Origin: Pseudomonadota bacterium
Lineage (GTDB): Bacteria; Pseudomonadota; Gammaproteobacteria; Pseudomonadales; Pseudohongiellaceae
Length of the DNA stretch: 64,000 nucleotides
NCBI GenBank assembly: GCA_027592275.1
Contig: JAQCKF010000009.1
Span: forward strand, 1 to 64,000
Direction: 5' to 3'
This document shows positions 9,017 through 17,484 of this stretch, piece after piece; position 1 is the first letter of the stretch, and each line of letters starts with the position of its first letter. A program made the position numbers and the translations under genes. The notes under the pieces are model-generated. The model was not told the DNA's origin. It saw only the letters and a program-made list of their open reading frames with translations, and searched no databases.

Positions 9017-9142
9017 CGCAAACATCTGTCTTTCAACAGACGTCCTGCCTCTGTGGGCGATGCAGCAACGACCTAGCCTGACAGACAGAGGTTCCTGCCC
9101 TCTTTCCTTATTGTGACCCCCCGATATATACTTAACGCGATA

Positions 9143-9318
9143 GTTCCCTAGAGCATTTGCCAATCAATACTTGTTCTTGAGCCGATATCTTTATCACCGG
9201 AGGCAACCCGACAGATGTTGTTGTGCATGTCCGCTAGTCGGAAAGCCTTATACATCGCGGGAGCCACCACCTGAGCCATTGGGTTCAGGGCAAATTTGGT
9301 AGCGGTGTTCCGGGGGAC
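9143..9318 (+). ncRNA. ssrS: 6S RNA (SsrS)
   Basis: Regulatory RNA that binds the sigma70 RNA polymerase holoenzyme. It lies between zapA and ygfA, its conserved position. Recognisable elements include TTGAGCCGATATCTTTA (from about 9177), the GTGCATGTCC...GTCGGAAAGCCTTA block around 9222-9250 and CCTGAGCC..GGGTTCAGGGC near 9270-9293. The ends pair: GTTCCCTAGAGCAT (9143-9156) with GTGTTCCGGGGGAC (9305-9318), mostly Watson-Crick and GU. Ends are estimated from this helix. A TATACT at 9127-9132 is well placed as -10. The 9017-9142 stretch before it holds only a hairpin (CCTCTGT...ACAGAGG). Confidence 0.9.
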
Positions 9319-9355
9319 TTGACAGTTTTAAATCCTAATTCATTATCCATCTTAT

Positions 9356-9946
9356 ATGTCTGATACGCGCGATACACTGCGTTCTTCTCTCCGCGAAAAG
9401 CGTCAGGAGCTGAGCCCCGAGCAACAAGAGACCGCCGCGGTCTCCTTGTTCAGCATGCTCGGAAATCAGGATTTCTTCCGTGTCGCCCAGCGTATCGCGT
9501 TCTATCAGGTTGCAGACGGCGAGATCGACCCACGCATGCTGCTCGATTTAGCTCTAAGCGAGGGGAAATCCTGTTTCCTCCCCGTCATTCAGCAAGATAA
9601 TCCCGAGTTCGTTTCTTTCGCCCCTTATGACGCCAACACCGAATTAGTACCAAATAAATGGGGAATAGCGGAACCGCCAGCAACCGAGGTCATCTCTCCA
9701 ACCAATTTCGATGTGGTTTTCGTGCCGCTAGTTGGATTTAGTAAGAATTGTTTTCGACTGGGAATGGGTAAAGGCTTTTACGATCGTACTTTCAGTTTCA
9801 AGATCTTTAATCGCCGCAGCAGCCCTATGCTTGTGGGCCTCGCACACGAGAGTCAGTTAGTCGATTCTTTTCCGGTGGAAAGCTGGGATGTCCGATTGGA
9901 CGCGGTTGCCACCGAGAAAAAAATATACCGCCCCGATATTACGTAG
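9356..9946 (+). CDS. ygfA: 5-formyltetrahydrofolate cyclo-ligase
   Basis: Converts 5-formyl-THF to 5,10-methenyl-THF with ATP, in folate one-carbon metabolism. The 196 residues show the basic N-terminus (RSSLREKRQELSPEQQ) and the nucleotide/folate-binding motif VPLVGFSKNCFRLGMGKGFYDR, a form of the family signature FDxxxxRLGxGGGYYDR, in which GGGYYD is GKGFYD. It is preceded by the 6S RNA, with which it is co-transcribed in Escherichia coli. There is no clear Shine-Dalgarno before the ATG at 9356. Confidence 0.92.
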   Translation: MSDTRDTLRSSLREKRQELSPEQQETAAVSLFSMLGNQDFFRVAQRIAFYQVADGEIDPRMLLDLALSEGKSCFLPVIQQDNPEFVSFAPYDANTELVPNKWGIAEPPATEVISPTNFDVVFVPLVGFSKNCFRLGMGKGFYDRTFSFKIFNRRSSPMLVGLAHESQLVDSFPVESWDVRLDAVATEKKIYRPDIT

Positions 9947-10067
9947 GACGGAATACTGATAACGGCCTATCCTTGGCCCACCTTCCTTTTTTGTTATCTT
10001 ATAACTGGTATTGCTCAGCTTAGATGCCGCTATCGCAGTAGCATCTACCTATCTATCTGATCAATTT

Positions 10068-10160
10068 CTATAGCAATGCGCTTTGAGCAACGCCGCTAGC
10101 CAGCACGCCCACTACAAATAGAGTGATAACAACTATAACCATATCTGGCTTTTTACTCAT
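10068..10160 (-). CDS. 30-residue single-span membrane protein
   Basis: A very small gene inside an otherwise non-coding 409-base gap (9947-10355). It reads MSKKPDMVIVVITLFVVGVL and ends in ASGVAQSALL: a short basic start and one membrane helix. GGAGACG stands five bases before the ATG. Small proteins of this design (MSKKP-like start plus one helix) occur widely in gammaproteobacteria without known function; that resemblance is from memory. An inverted repeat TAGATGC (10021-10027) / GCATCTA (10041-10047) lies just past its stop. The rest of the gap carries only the LexA box at 10316. Confidence 0.6.
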   Translation of the reverse strand: MSKKPDMVIVVITLFVVGVLASGVAQSALL

Positions 10161-10315
10161 ATTCGTCTCCATGCCTTTTAACGCTCAAGAGATTTAACGT
10201 CTATTATCCCCGAATCTTTAATTTCCTCGAAAAAACAACTGATTAGCGATGGAACCTCCGTTCGATTATCGAAAGTTCAAAGTTTCTATTGCGCTTAAGA
10301 AATTGCTGTCTATAA

Positions 10316-10335
10316 TACTGTATATCCATCCAGTA
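10316..10335 (+). promoter_or_regulatory. LexA box upstream of imuA
   Basis: TACTGTATATCCATCCAGTA has the CTGT-N8-ACAG design with one mismatch (CCAG for ACAG) and symmetric TA flanks. It lies 20 bases before the imuA ATG, so LexA would block transcription. The SOS role of imuA elsewhere supports it. Confidence 0.75.
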
Positions 10336-10355
10336 CTATTTAGGTTGAGCCGATA

Positions 10356-11087
10356 ATGACTACTATTCAAAACCACTCAGACACGCAGTTGCCATATCAG
10401 AACCAATACCCCTCAACACAGGCAGATGCCTTTCATGGTGCGGGCTCTAGCGACATAGATGAGCTAATACAAGGCAATCCAAAGCTATGGCGCGGCTGCG
10501 ATATGGCCGGTCAGAGTATGCATGGTCGAAGCACTGGTTTTACGCAGCTAGATGCCATCCTTCCCGGGCGCGGGTGGCCCGAGAAAGGTCTAATGGAGAT
10601 CATCACACCTCACTGGGGCATGGGCGAGTTACAGCTTTTGATTCCGCTTATGCGCTCAATCGTTGAACAAGGGAAATGGATTTTGTGGATATCGCCTCCT
10701 TATTTGCTTTATGCACCTGCCTTGGTACAGGCGGGAATTAATACCGACCAGGTGCTGGTGGTCAAACTAGATACCTCTTGTAAGGACGCTTTATGGAGTA
10801 TGGAAAAGGCTCTGCAGACCGAAAATTGCGGTCTGGTATTGGCCTGGCAGAACTGGCTACCGACTAAAGTATTGCGCCGCCTACAGCTAGCAGCGGAGAC
10901 AGGAGACACTCTAGGGGTATTATTTAAGCATCATGATAGTGAGCACTCACCATCTCCAATACGCCTTAAAATACAGGACTCTTACTCTGAAAACGCGGGT
11001 TTTAATGAGTCTGAGGTGACCGTTATTAAGGCTAGGGGTAATTTCCGCTCACTAAGCGCGAATATTAACCTCTACCAACAAGCCTGA
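10356..11087 (+). CDS. imuA: translesion synthesis accessory protein ImuA
   Basis: SOS mutasome component of 243 residues with a RecA/SulA-like fold. Diagnostic stretches are STGFTQLDAILPGRGWPEKG followed by LMEIITP, the WILWISPPYLLYAPAL strand-helix, and LVLAWQNWLPTKVLRRLQLA. ImuA links ImuB with RecA and DnaE2 in characterised species. A LexA box lies directly upstream. imuB follows 18 bases after the stop on the same strand. Confidence 0.9.
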   Translation: MTTIQNHSDTQLPYQNQYPSTQADAFHGAGSSDIDELIQGNPKLWRGCDMAGQSMHGRSTGFTQLDAILPGRGWPEKGLMEIITPHWGMGELQLLIPLMRSIVEQGKWILWISPPYLLYAPALVQAGINTDQVLVVKLDTSCKDALWSMEKALQTENCGLVLAWQNWLPTKVLRRLQLAAETGDTLGVLFKHHDSEHSPSPIRLKIQDSYSENAGFNESEVTVIKARGNFRSLSANINLYQQA

Positions 11088-11105
11088 CCTGTCTGGAGCA
11101 ATGCC

Positions 11106-12602
11106 TTGAAAGACCCAGACAGTGAGGCACAGCTCCCTCTGCCGTGTATAGCGCCTGAATCTGGCGCTCAGATTATCCCACTTCCCGCACGACCCAAAAA
11201 CTTAGCGAAGCAGTGGCTCTCCAAAACGGCGACGGATGAGGTGCGCGCCAAACCCATCGCAAAGCGCAGCAAGTCTAAAAATCTATGGTATGCGCTCTAT
11301 CTTCCTCAACTTAGGGAGCTAGACCCAGCGCAACAGAAGAAATATCTCGATCAACTAGCCGGCCACATGCAAAGTGTTAGCTCCACAGTGAGCTTTCATC
11401 CCCAGGCATTAATCTGCGAGATACGCAGTAGTTTGAAATATTTTTCTGGCATCGATGTTATTCATAAAAATCTGCAGAAGCTCATAGAGAAACAATTACA
11501 GCAGTGGAATTTAGCAGGTGATATCTTTTATGCGGCCAGCCCCACTGTCAGCGGCAGCTTATTATTAGCCAGATCCGGAAACAATATACTGGTCTATCGA
11601 CAAGAAAACTTACGCTCAGCGCTAGGGCAACTCTCCACGGATGTACTAGACCTAAACAAGGAGCAACGTCGACGACTTCTTAACATGGGTATTCGTCATT
11701 TAAGGGATATCTGGCGCTTACCTAGCGACGGTCTACGAAAACGCTTTGGCAGCAACTTCGTCAATCAGCTAAACATGGCCCTAGGAAAAGCAGCCGAGCC
11801 AACGCACAATTATATTCCTCCGCCTGCCTTCGTTGCATCCTATGATCTACCTTACGAGATTGAAAATCTCGACCGACTACTACCGATTGCCGATGAGTTA
11901 TTAGCGCAACTTTGCGATTTCCTGCGACGACGAGACCTCAGCACTAGCAGCCTAGTTTTATCCTTGTTCCATGAGAAGCGCGACAGTACCGAAATTAATA
12001 TCGGATTACGCATGGCAAGTCGCTCGCAACAACATCTCACGCTATTACTGGAAACTCATTTCGATAGATTATCTATTCCAGCTCCGGTAGTCGCCATCAA
12101 GATCGAAGTAAAAAAATTTGACGCCTTCTTTGCCAAAAGTGATTCTTTGTTAAAAGATGAGGCGTCAGGTTCCGCGTCTTATAGTGATAGTAATCTTAAT
12201 CAGTTTATGGAACAGCTGCAGGCAAGACTCGGCGAAAATCATGTAAAGAGTGTTAACAGTACTACTCAGCATTGTCCAGAACATGCGAGCTTGCAGCTTG
12301 ACTACAAAGAGAACCCAAACAGAGGAGGTAGGGCAGCTATATCTACAGAAGTTTCTGCAAATCCCAGGCCCCTGTGGTTACTGCAGGAGCCTAAGCAACT
12401 CAACATCAACAAAGGCAGGCTTTTCTATCGCAAGCCTATTACTATCGTAAGCGGGCCCGAACGAATAGAGACGCATTGGTGGTCAGGAATCGATGTGTGT
12501 CGAGATTACTATGTTGCTAGAGAACATAGTGGCAGTAGGCTATGGATATACCGTGAGAAAAGTGGCCAAAGGAATTGGTTCCTACATGGTTTCTTTGCAT
12601 AG
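11106..12602 (+). CDS. imuB: ImuB, catalytically inactive Y-family polymerase
   Basis: A Y-family DNA polymerase-like protein of 498 residues that acts as the hub of the ImuA-ImuB-DnaE2 mutasome. The N-terminal LWYALYLPQLRELD replaces the acidic active-site segment of true Y-family enzymes, as expected for ImuB. The middle holds the helix-hairpin-helix finger (NMGIRHLRDIWRLPSDGLRKRFG) and the C-terminal part the QEPKQL...GPERIETHWWSG motif characteristic of the family. A TTG start at 11106 is chosen because GGAG sits 8 bases before it. The gene is convergent with dnaE2, with only 23 bases between the stops. Confidence 0.9.
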   Translation: MKDPDSEAQLPLPCIAPESGAQIIPLPARPKNLAKQWLSKTATDEVRAKPIAKRSKSKNLWYALYLPQLRELDPAQQKKYLDQLAGHMQSVSSTVSFHPQALICEIRSSLKYFSGIDVIHKNLQKLIEKQLQQWNLAGDIFYAASPTVSGSLLLARSGNNILVYRQENLRSALGQLSTDVLDLNKEQRRRLLNMGIRHLRDIWRLPSDGLRKRFGSNFVNQLNMALGKAAEPTHNYIPPPAFVASYDLPYEIENLDRLLPIADELLAQLCDFLRRRDLSTSSLVLSLFHEKRDSTEINIGLRMASRSQQHLTLLLETHFDRLSIPAPVVAIKIEVKKFDAFFAKSDSLLKDEASGSASYSDSNLNQFMEQLQARLGENHVKSVNSTTQHCPEHASLQLDYKENPNRGGRAAISTEVSANPRPLWLLQEPKQLNINKGRLFYRKPITIVSGPERIETHWWSGIDVCRDYYVAREHSGSRLWIYREKSGQRNWFLHGFFA

Positions 12603-12625
12603 GTAATTGGTTTTTATCAGGAAGA

Positions 12626-15600
12626 CTAGATAAAGTCTCGTGACGACAAATTCATCGCACCCAGCCAGTGGCTAAGGTCGACCAATTCTCTCGCGATGAG
12701 ATGAATTACTCCATCGCTCTTCTGCACATGACCTACTACACCTATTAGCACTGCCCTTCTTACAATGGGCCGCTGTTTCTCTCCTAGACTTGGCCAGACA
12801 ACCACATTAACGAAACCACTCTCGTCTTCTAAGGTTAAGAAGGTAACCCCTGCCGCTGTCTGTGGTCGCTGCCTACTAGTAACTATACCCACCGCCTTAA
12901 TAAAGCTTTCGTTGTGTATCGACACAAGACCACTGGCGCTCGTTACCTTGTACAAATCGAGATGCGGGCGCAGCAAGGCCACCGGATGTCTGCGCAGGGT
13001 AAACCCGGTGCTAGCGTAGTCCGCCATTATATTATTAGCTTCAGACGGAACGGGCAGGAGTACATCTACACCAAAGTCACTTTGTTCTATTGTGAGTGCC
13101 TGACGATCTGACTGACTCTCGAAAAAGGGCAGGGGCTTATCCGCCCCAGCCACAGTCCAGAAAGCTCGGTGCCTATCTCCACTCAGAGTGTTCAGTGCGT
13201 CTGCTGCGGCAAGGCTTTCACTGTCTTTCTTATTCAATGCCGCTCTTGTCAACAGATCTTGCACCGATGTAAATCGACCCGAGTTTCGCGCCAGGCAGAT
13301 TGATTCAGCTCCTAGTACAGACAGGCCTTTTACTAGAGAGAAACCCAAACGCAGAGAAGGTTTATCGAACATATTTTTCCCGAATTCAAGAGTCGAGTCA
13401 TAACAGCTTTCATTCACATCGACGATCAGAACCTCTACGCCATGACGCCTAGCATCTTGTATCAACTGCGCAGGCAGGTAGAAACCCATAGGCTGACTAT
13501 TAAGCAGAGCACAGCAGAACGCGGCGGGGTGATAGCACTTCAACCAGGAAGAAACATAGGCAAGCAGCGCAAAGCTGGCCGAGTGCGACTCTGGAAATCC
13601 ATAGTCACCGAAGCCTTTAATCTGACTATAGATGCGCAAGGCAAATTCTTCGCTGTAGCCGCGAACTCCCATGCCGGAAACCAACCTATCTCGAAACGGC
13701 TCGAGGCCTCCTTTCTTCTTCCAAGCTGCCATGGCCCGTCGTAGCTGATCAGCTTCGCCCGCTGAAAACCCAGCGGCCACCATGGCCAGCTTCATGATCT
13801 GCTCTTGAAAAATTGGCACGCCCAGTGTGCGCTCCAGCGTCTGTCTCACCGCCTCACTCTCGTACTTGACTTTGCTAGGGTTCTTACGCCGCTCCAGATA
13901 GGGATGCACCATGTCTCCCTGAATAGGCCCGGGCCTAACGATCGCAATTTGAATAACCAGATCATAATAACTGCGAGGTTTTAGTCTGGGTAACATACTC
14001 ATCTGGGCGCGAGATTCGATCTGGAAAACGCCAACCGTGTCAGCCTCACAAATCATGTCGTAGACTTTCGAGTCCTCCTTCACAGAGATGCTATCCATAC
14101 CTACTTCTTCGGTGGTGTAGCTATTCACCAGATCTATCGCCTTGTGAATCGCGCTCAACATACCCAGCGCGAGCACATCGACTTTAAGTAGGCCTAAGGA
14201 TTCCAAGTCGTCTTTGTCCCATTGGATAATAGTTCGATCAGCCATGGCTGCATTCTCGATAGGAACCAGATGCGTCAAGTCGCCCTGACTAATAACGAAA
14301 CCTCCGACATGCTGAGAAAGATGGCGGGGAAACCCCATCAGAGATTGGGCGAGATTTATGAGGGTCTTGATCTTTGGTTCGGTATAGTCGATGCCCGAAT
14401 CCGATAGCTGTTCTTCCAAGTCGCTGCCCCACCAGAAGATCGACTTAGCAAGACGATTGATAAGCTCATCATCGAGACCCAATGCCTTGCCCACATCTCT
14501 AACGGCACTACGAGAGCGATAGGTAATGACTGTGGCCGCGATCGCCGTGCGATGACGTCCGTACTTCTGGTAGATGTGCTGAATCACTTCCTCGCGGCGG
14601 CTATTCTCGAAATCCACATCAATGTCTGGTGGTTCAGAGCGCTCGGGAGAGAGAAAACGTTCAAACAACAACTCCGCATGATCGGGACTCACTTCTGTTA
14701 TCCCAAGGCAGTAACAGACCGCGGAGTTAGCGGCTGAACCACGACCCTGGCAATAAATGTTTTGATCAACCGCGAAGCAAACGATCTCATGCACCGTCAA
14801 AAAGAAATGTTCATAAGACAGCTGTTTTATTAGCCTCATCTCATGTTCGATAATCTTTTGATTCTTTTGTGAAATTCCCTGCGGCCAGCGCTTCTTAATG
14901 CCTTCTTTAGTTAGCTGCCATAACCAGGAGTGAGCCGTATGTCCTTTCGGCACGAGTTCGGATGGGTATTCGTAACGAAGCTCATCGAGAGAGAAATCGC
15001 AACGGTTAGCGATATTGAGCGTCTCTTCGAGGAGCTGTACTGGATATAGCTTCTTAAGTTGCTCGATGGAACGTAGGTGCCTTTGTGAATTTGGCTCTGC
15101 CGCAAAGCCAATTTCAGTCAGCGGCTGACTTAAGCGTATTGCCGTCAATGTATCTTGCACGATACGTCGCCCGGCTTCGTGCATATAGACCCCGCCCGCT
15201 GCACACACAGGGATATCGAAGTTTTTACCCAGCTTTCGCAAACGCTTTAGTTTTAGCCGATCGTGTCCGTTTAGAAGAAGCTGCGCAGCGATCCATAGAT
15301 TGCCTGTAGTTAGTAGTCGCAGATAGCCTGCCTGCGATTCTATGCATGCATCTGATTGCTTAAGATCGGGAATCCACAAGAGCGCGCAATCAGTAGGAAA
15401 TTTTTGCTGCAACAACTCGCTATCGATTCGATACTCACCCTTATTCGCTCGTAGGCGCGCACAACTTATTAGGTGACTGAGTTCGCCATAACCTTTCCGA
15501 TTGAGCGCGAGCAGCACGATTCGCATTCCGTTGTTCAACACATTCAGATTTTCAGTAGGAGGGACATCGAACTTTTTTCGAATCGTCTGCTCATCTTGCA

Positions 15601-15940
15601 AAACCTCGGGCGGCGTATCCCTCAGCACGAACTCACTACCGATGATCAATTTGATGCGTCGCTCTTTAGCGGCCATATGCGCTCTTACAACACCGGACAG
15701 AGAGCATTCATCGGTAATAGCAATAGCGCTGTATCCAAGCGCCTCTGCTCGCTCTACCAGCTCTTCAGGAAACGAGGCTCCCCGTAGGAATGTGAAGTTG
15801 GAAATACAGTGCAACTCGGCATAGGACTGCACTGCTGCGAGACTAGTCGTAGCACCCCTGTCTTTATTGCAGGGGCTAAGAGTCGCGCCTGCCTCCGCTA
15901 GAAATGTTCGGTTGCGCGCTTTTGGGTGGTTTTGGGTCAT
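12626..15940 (-). CDS. dnaE2: error-prone DNA polymerase DnaE2
   Basis: Damage-inducible C-family polymerase, 1104 residues. The PHP domain opens with YAELHCISNFTFLRGASFPE; the palm has the catalytic PDIDVDFE motif; then come the finger region with QIMKLAMVAAGFSAGEADQLR and the C-terminal OB domain (FVNVVVWPSLGE). With ImuA and ImuB it performs mutagenic bypass. Unlike the usual imuA-imuB-dnaE2 operon it stands on the opposite strand, convergent to imuAB, with its own perfect LexA box 20 bases upstream of the ATG. No Shine-Dalgarno precedes that ATG and a TATAAA lies about 12 bases before it, so the start or a leaderless message is uncertain. Confidence 0.94.
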   Translation of the reverse strand: MTQNHPKARNRTFLAEAGATLSPCNKDRGATTSLAAVQSYAELHCISNFTFLRGASFPEELVERAEALGYSAIAITDECSLSGVVRAHMAAKERRIKLIIGSEFVLRDTPPEVLQDEQTIRKKFDVPPTENLNVLNNGMRIVLLALNRKGYGELSHLISCARLRANKGEYRIDSELLQQKFPTDCALLWIPDLKQSDACIESQAGYLRLLTTGNLWIAAQLLLNGHDRLKLKRLRKLGKNFDIPVCAAGGVYMHEAGRRIVQDTLTAIRLSQPLTEIGFAAEPNSQRHLRSIEQLKKLYPVQLLEETLNIANRCDFSLDELRYEYPSELVPKGHTAHSWLWQLTKEGIKKRWPQGISQKNQKIIEHEMRLIKQLSYEHFFLTVHEIVCFAVDQNIYCQGRGSAANSAVCYCLGITEVSPDHAELLFERFLSPERSEPPDIDVDFENSRREEVIQHIYQKYGRHRTAIAATVITYRSRSAVRDVGKALGLDDELINRLAKSIFWWGSDLEEQLSDSGIDYTEPKIKTLINLAQSLMGFPRHLSQHVGGFVISQGDLTHLVPIENAAMADRTIIQWDKDDLESLGLLKVDVLALGMLSAIHKAIDLVNSYTTEEVGMDSISVKEDSKVYDMICEADTVGVFQIESRAQMSMLPRLKPRSYYDLVIQIAIVRPGPIQGDMVHPYLERRKNPSKVKYESEAVRQTLERTLGVPIFQEQIMKLAMVAAGFSAGEADQLRRAMAAWKKKGGLEPFRDRLVSGMGVRGYSEEFALRIYSQIKGFGDYGFPESHSASFALLAYVSSWLKCYHPAAFCCALLNSQPMGFYLPAQLIQDARRHGVEVLIVDVNESCYDSTLEFGKNMFDKPSLRLGFSLVKGLSVLGAESICLARNSGRFTSVQDLLTRAALNKKDSESLAAADALNTLSGDRHRAFWTVAGADKPLPFFESQSDRQALTIEQSDFGVDVLLPVPSEANNIMADYASTGFTLRRHPVALLRPHLDLYKVTSASGLVSIHNESFIKAVGIVTSRQRPQTAAGVTFLTLEDESGFVNVVVWPSLGEKQRPIVRRAVLIGVVGHVQKSDGVIHLIARELVDLSHWLGAMNLSSRDFI

Positions 15941-15958
15941 GGTATGCTGGGATTTTTA

Positions 15959-15978
15959 TACTGTATATATATACAGTA
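15959..15978 (-). promoter_or_regulatory. perfect LexA box upstream of dnaE2
   Basis: The 16-base core CTGTATATATATACAG (15961-15976) is a perfect match to the LexA consensus and a perfect palindrome, flanked by symmetric TA. It sits directly upstream of dnaE2. Being symmetric it could also act rightward, but no rightward gene follows. Confidence 0.9.
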
Positions 15979-16095
15979 TTTTGAGAACGGCTGAAAGTCA
16001 ACTCATTGAGCTATACCGCCGTCAAAAAGGAGCTAATACAAGGGAAGCACAACGAATAGGTTAGTTGTGCCACTGTGACAAAGGAGGAGGGAATA

Positions 16096-16125
16096 AAAAC
16101 GGCCCCCGCAGGGCCGCTTTTAAAA
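16096..16125 (-). terminator. Rho-independent terminator of the secreted family gene
   Basis: CGGCCC (16100-16105) pairs with GGGCCG (16111-16116); on the minus strand the stem is followed by TTTTTATT. It stands just past the stop of the gene ending at 16142. A T-rich stretch on the other side could allow weaker termination rightward. Confidence 0.65.
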
Positions 16126-16141
16126 ATGGAAAATAGAGCGC

Positions 16142-17146
16142 TTAGTTGGCGCTAGATTCCTGTGCCGTTTCCTCGGCAATACGCTCGCCGCGCAAAATAT
16201 TCTGCATGCCATAGTTGCCTTCGTGACAGGCGTACTCATAAAGCTGACCCGCAACCTTCGTCATCGGCACAATCGCGGTGATCCTATCTGTGAAAGTAGA
16301 AGGATCATCTAGTGTCCACTCGTAGTTTACTGTGTAAGGATCTACACGATAGAACTTCTCGATGAGTAGCTTGTCCTCGGAATCACCAAACACACTATAG
16401 CTCTGCGTAAGGCCATTGAAATTACGCGTTTCTACTACCAATGTGTCTCCTTCCCAATAACCTCTTGAGTCACCGGTCCATAACCCAATCTTCTCATCCA
16501 GAGGGGGAAGTTCACCAATCTGAACGATACGGGCATCGTGAATCATCTCAGTAACGATTACCGCCGTGTCCTTACTTTGAAAGATCTGTACGTTGTTGTT
16601 ATATAGGCTTGGCACGAAAGGCGGCCCCGAATTAAAACCGACGATGCAGCGCTCTGAAAGGCCTCTATCTTCAGGGCCATTCTTCGCGATGCCGCCCACC
16701 GTATAGCGGACGGGTCTCTCGCCAGGAACATCATCACCCAGACCCCCAAAGGCAACAGCAGCGCCTTCGACTCTGCCGGGTAGGCGACCGTTGGTCGGAT
16801 AGACGATATGCGAAGTCCGTATCTGATCGGTAATGCCCGCACTCTCTACCCAGAAATCATTGTAGCCGCCAGGACCGCCTTCGACCTGTGGAACGGCCTG
16901 ATCCGAAGCAGCATCTCTCTCTTCGAGTCTAGCGCGCATCTCTTCCACTTCTTCGACTGTCATAAATTCTCTATCAGCGAAGTGCTCTGGCCGTTGCATG
17001 GGCACGTTAGAAGAGAAATTCCATACGCCTTGGAGATCGGGTTGGCCCCACTGCGTTCTCGGTGGGGTATAGTCTTCCGCGGCTAGTGCATTGAGGCAAA
17101 AGCTCGAGCCTAGAATGAGAAGACCAAGCTGTAAACTATTTTTCAT
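16142..17146 (-). CDS. secreted protein, uncharacterised PDLQGVW family
   Basis: An exported protein of 334 residues: signal peptide ending near ALAAED, then PRTQWGQPDLQGVWNF, a motif found in a large family of unknown function in environmental bacteria (family recognition from memory). Other shared blocks are TSHIVYPTNGRLP, RCIVGFNSGPPFVPSLYNNN, GDSRGYWEGDTLVVETRNFN and a C-terminal YEYACHEGNYGMQNILRG. GAGGAACAG precedes the ATG. A paralogue with the same blocks lies at 44093-45100. No catalytic machinery is recognised; conserved Cys and His near the end (CHEGN) may matter. Confidence 0.8.
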   Translation of the reverse strand: MKNSLQLGLLILGSSFCLNALAAEDYTPPRTQWGQPDLQGVWNFSSNVPMQRPEHFADREFMTVEEVEEMRARLEERDAASDQAVPQVEGGPGGYNDFWVESAGITDQIRTSHIVYPTNGRLPGRVEGAAVAFGGLGDDVPGERPVRYTVGGIAKNGPEDRGLSERCIVGFNSGPPFVPSLYNNNVQIFQSKDTAVIVTEMIHDARIVQIGELPPLDEKIGLWTGDSRGYWEGDTLVVETRNFNGLTQSYSVFGDSEDKLLIEKFYRVDPYTVNYEWTLDDPSTFTDRITAIVPMTKVAGQLYEYACHEGNYGMQNILRGERIAEETAQESSAN

Positions 17147-17484
17147 GACTGTTCCTCGAAGAATCAGTTGTTATTCGCCTGCTTAAGCAATAGCGCATTG
17201 CTACTCTCTGGAAAATTACTCCTTTGTTTTGACGCAGGCAATTTCCAAATCGTCACCGAGGAATACAGAAAAGGATACCTAGAGAGCATCTCATCAATGC
17301 TAGTAATCGATCAACTTGCTGGGAGGCCCGATTGTCTGAATACCTGCATATCCTATCCTTCTTATAATCACTCACCCCAACTAACAATCATACTTGGGTA
17401 TTCTTCTCATTTCGGTGTAAACCAAATTCCTTCTTCTGCGTTTGAAGTAGTTAACAAGATTCGCTATTTATAAAAGAAATAAAG
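17147..17484. other. intergenic, divergent promoter region
   Basis: A 338-base gap between the divergent secreted-protein and di-haem peroxidase genes. It should hold both promoters. I saw no clear sigma70 pair, dyad or RNA. An open frame from 17168 to 17473 has no plausible protein character and is not called. Confidence 0.5.

Noticed and set aside
9017-9142. Separate terminator or small RNA between zapA and 6S RNA
   Set aside because: The hairpin CCTCTGT/ACAGAGG has a very long loop and no T tract; nothing else supports a gene.
17168-17473. 101-codon open frame in the divergent gap
   Set aside because: No Shine-Dalgarno, unusual composition, no domain character and it covers the promoter region of both neighbours.
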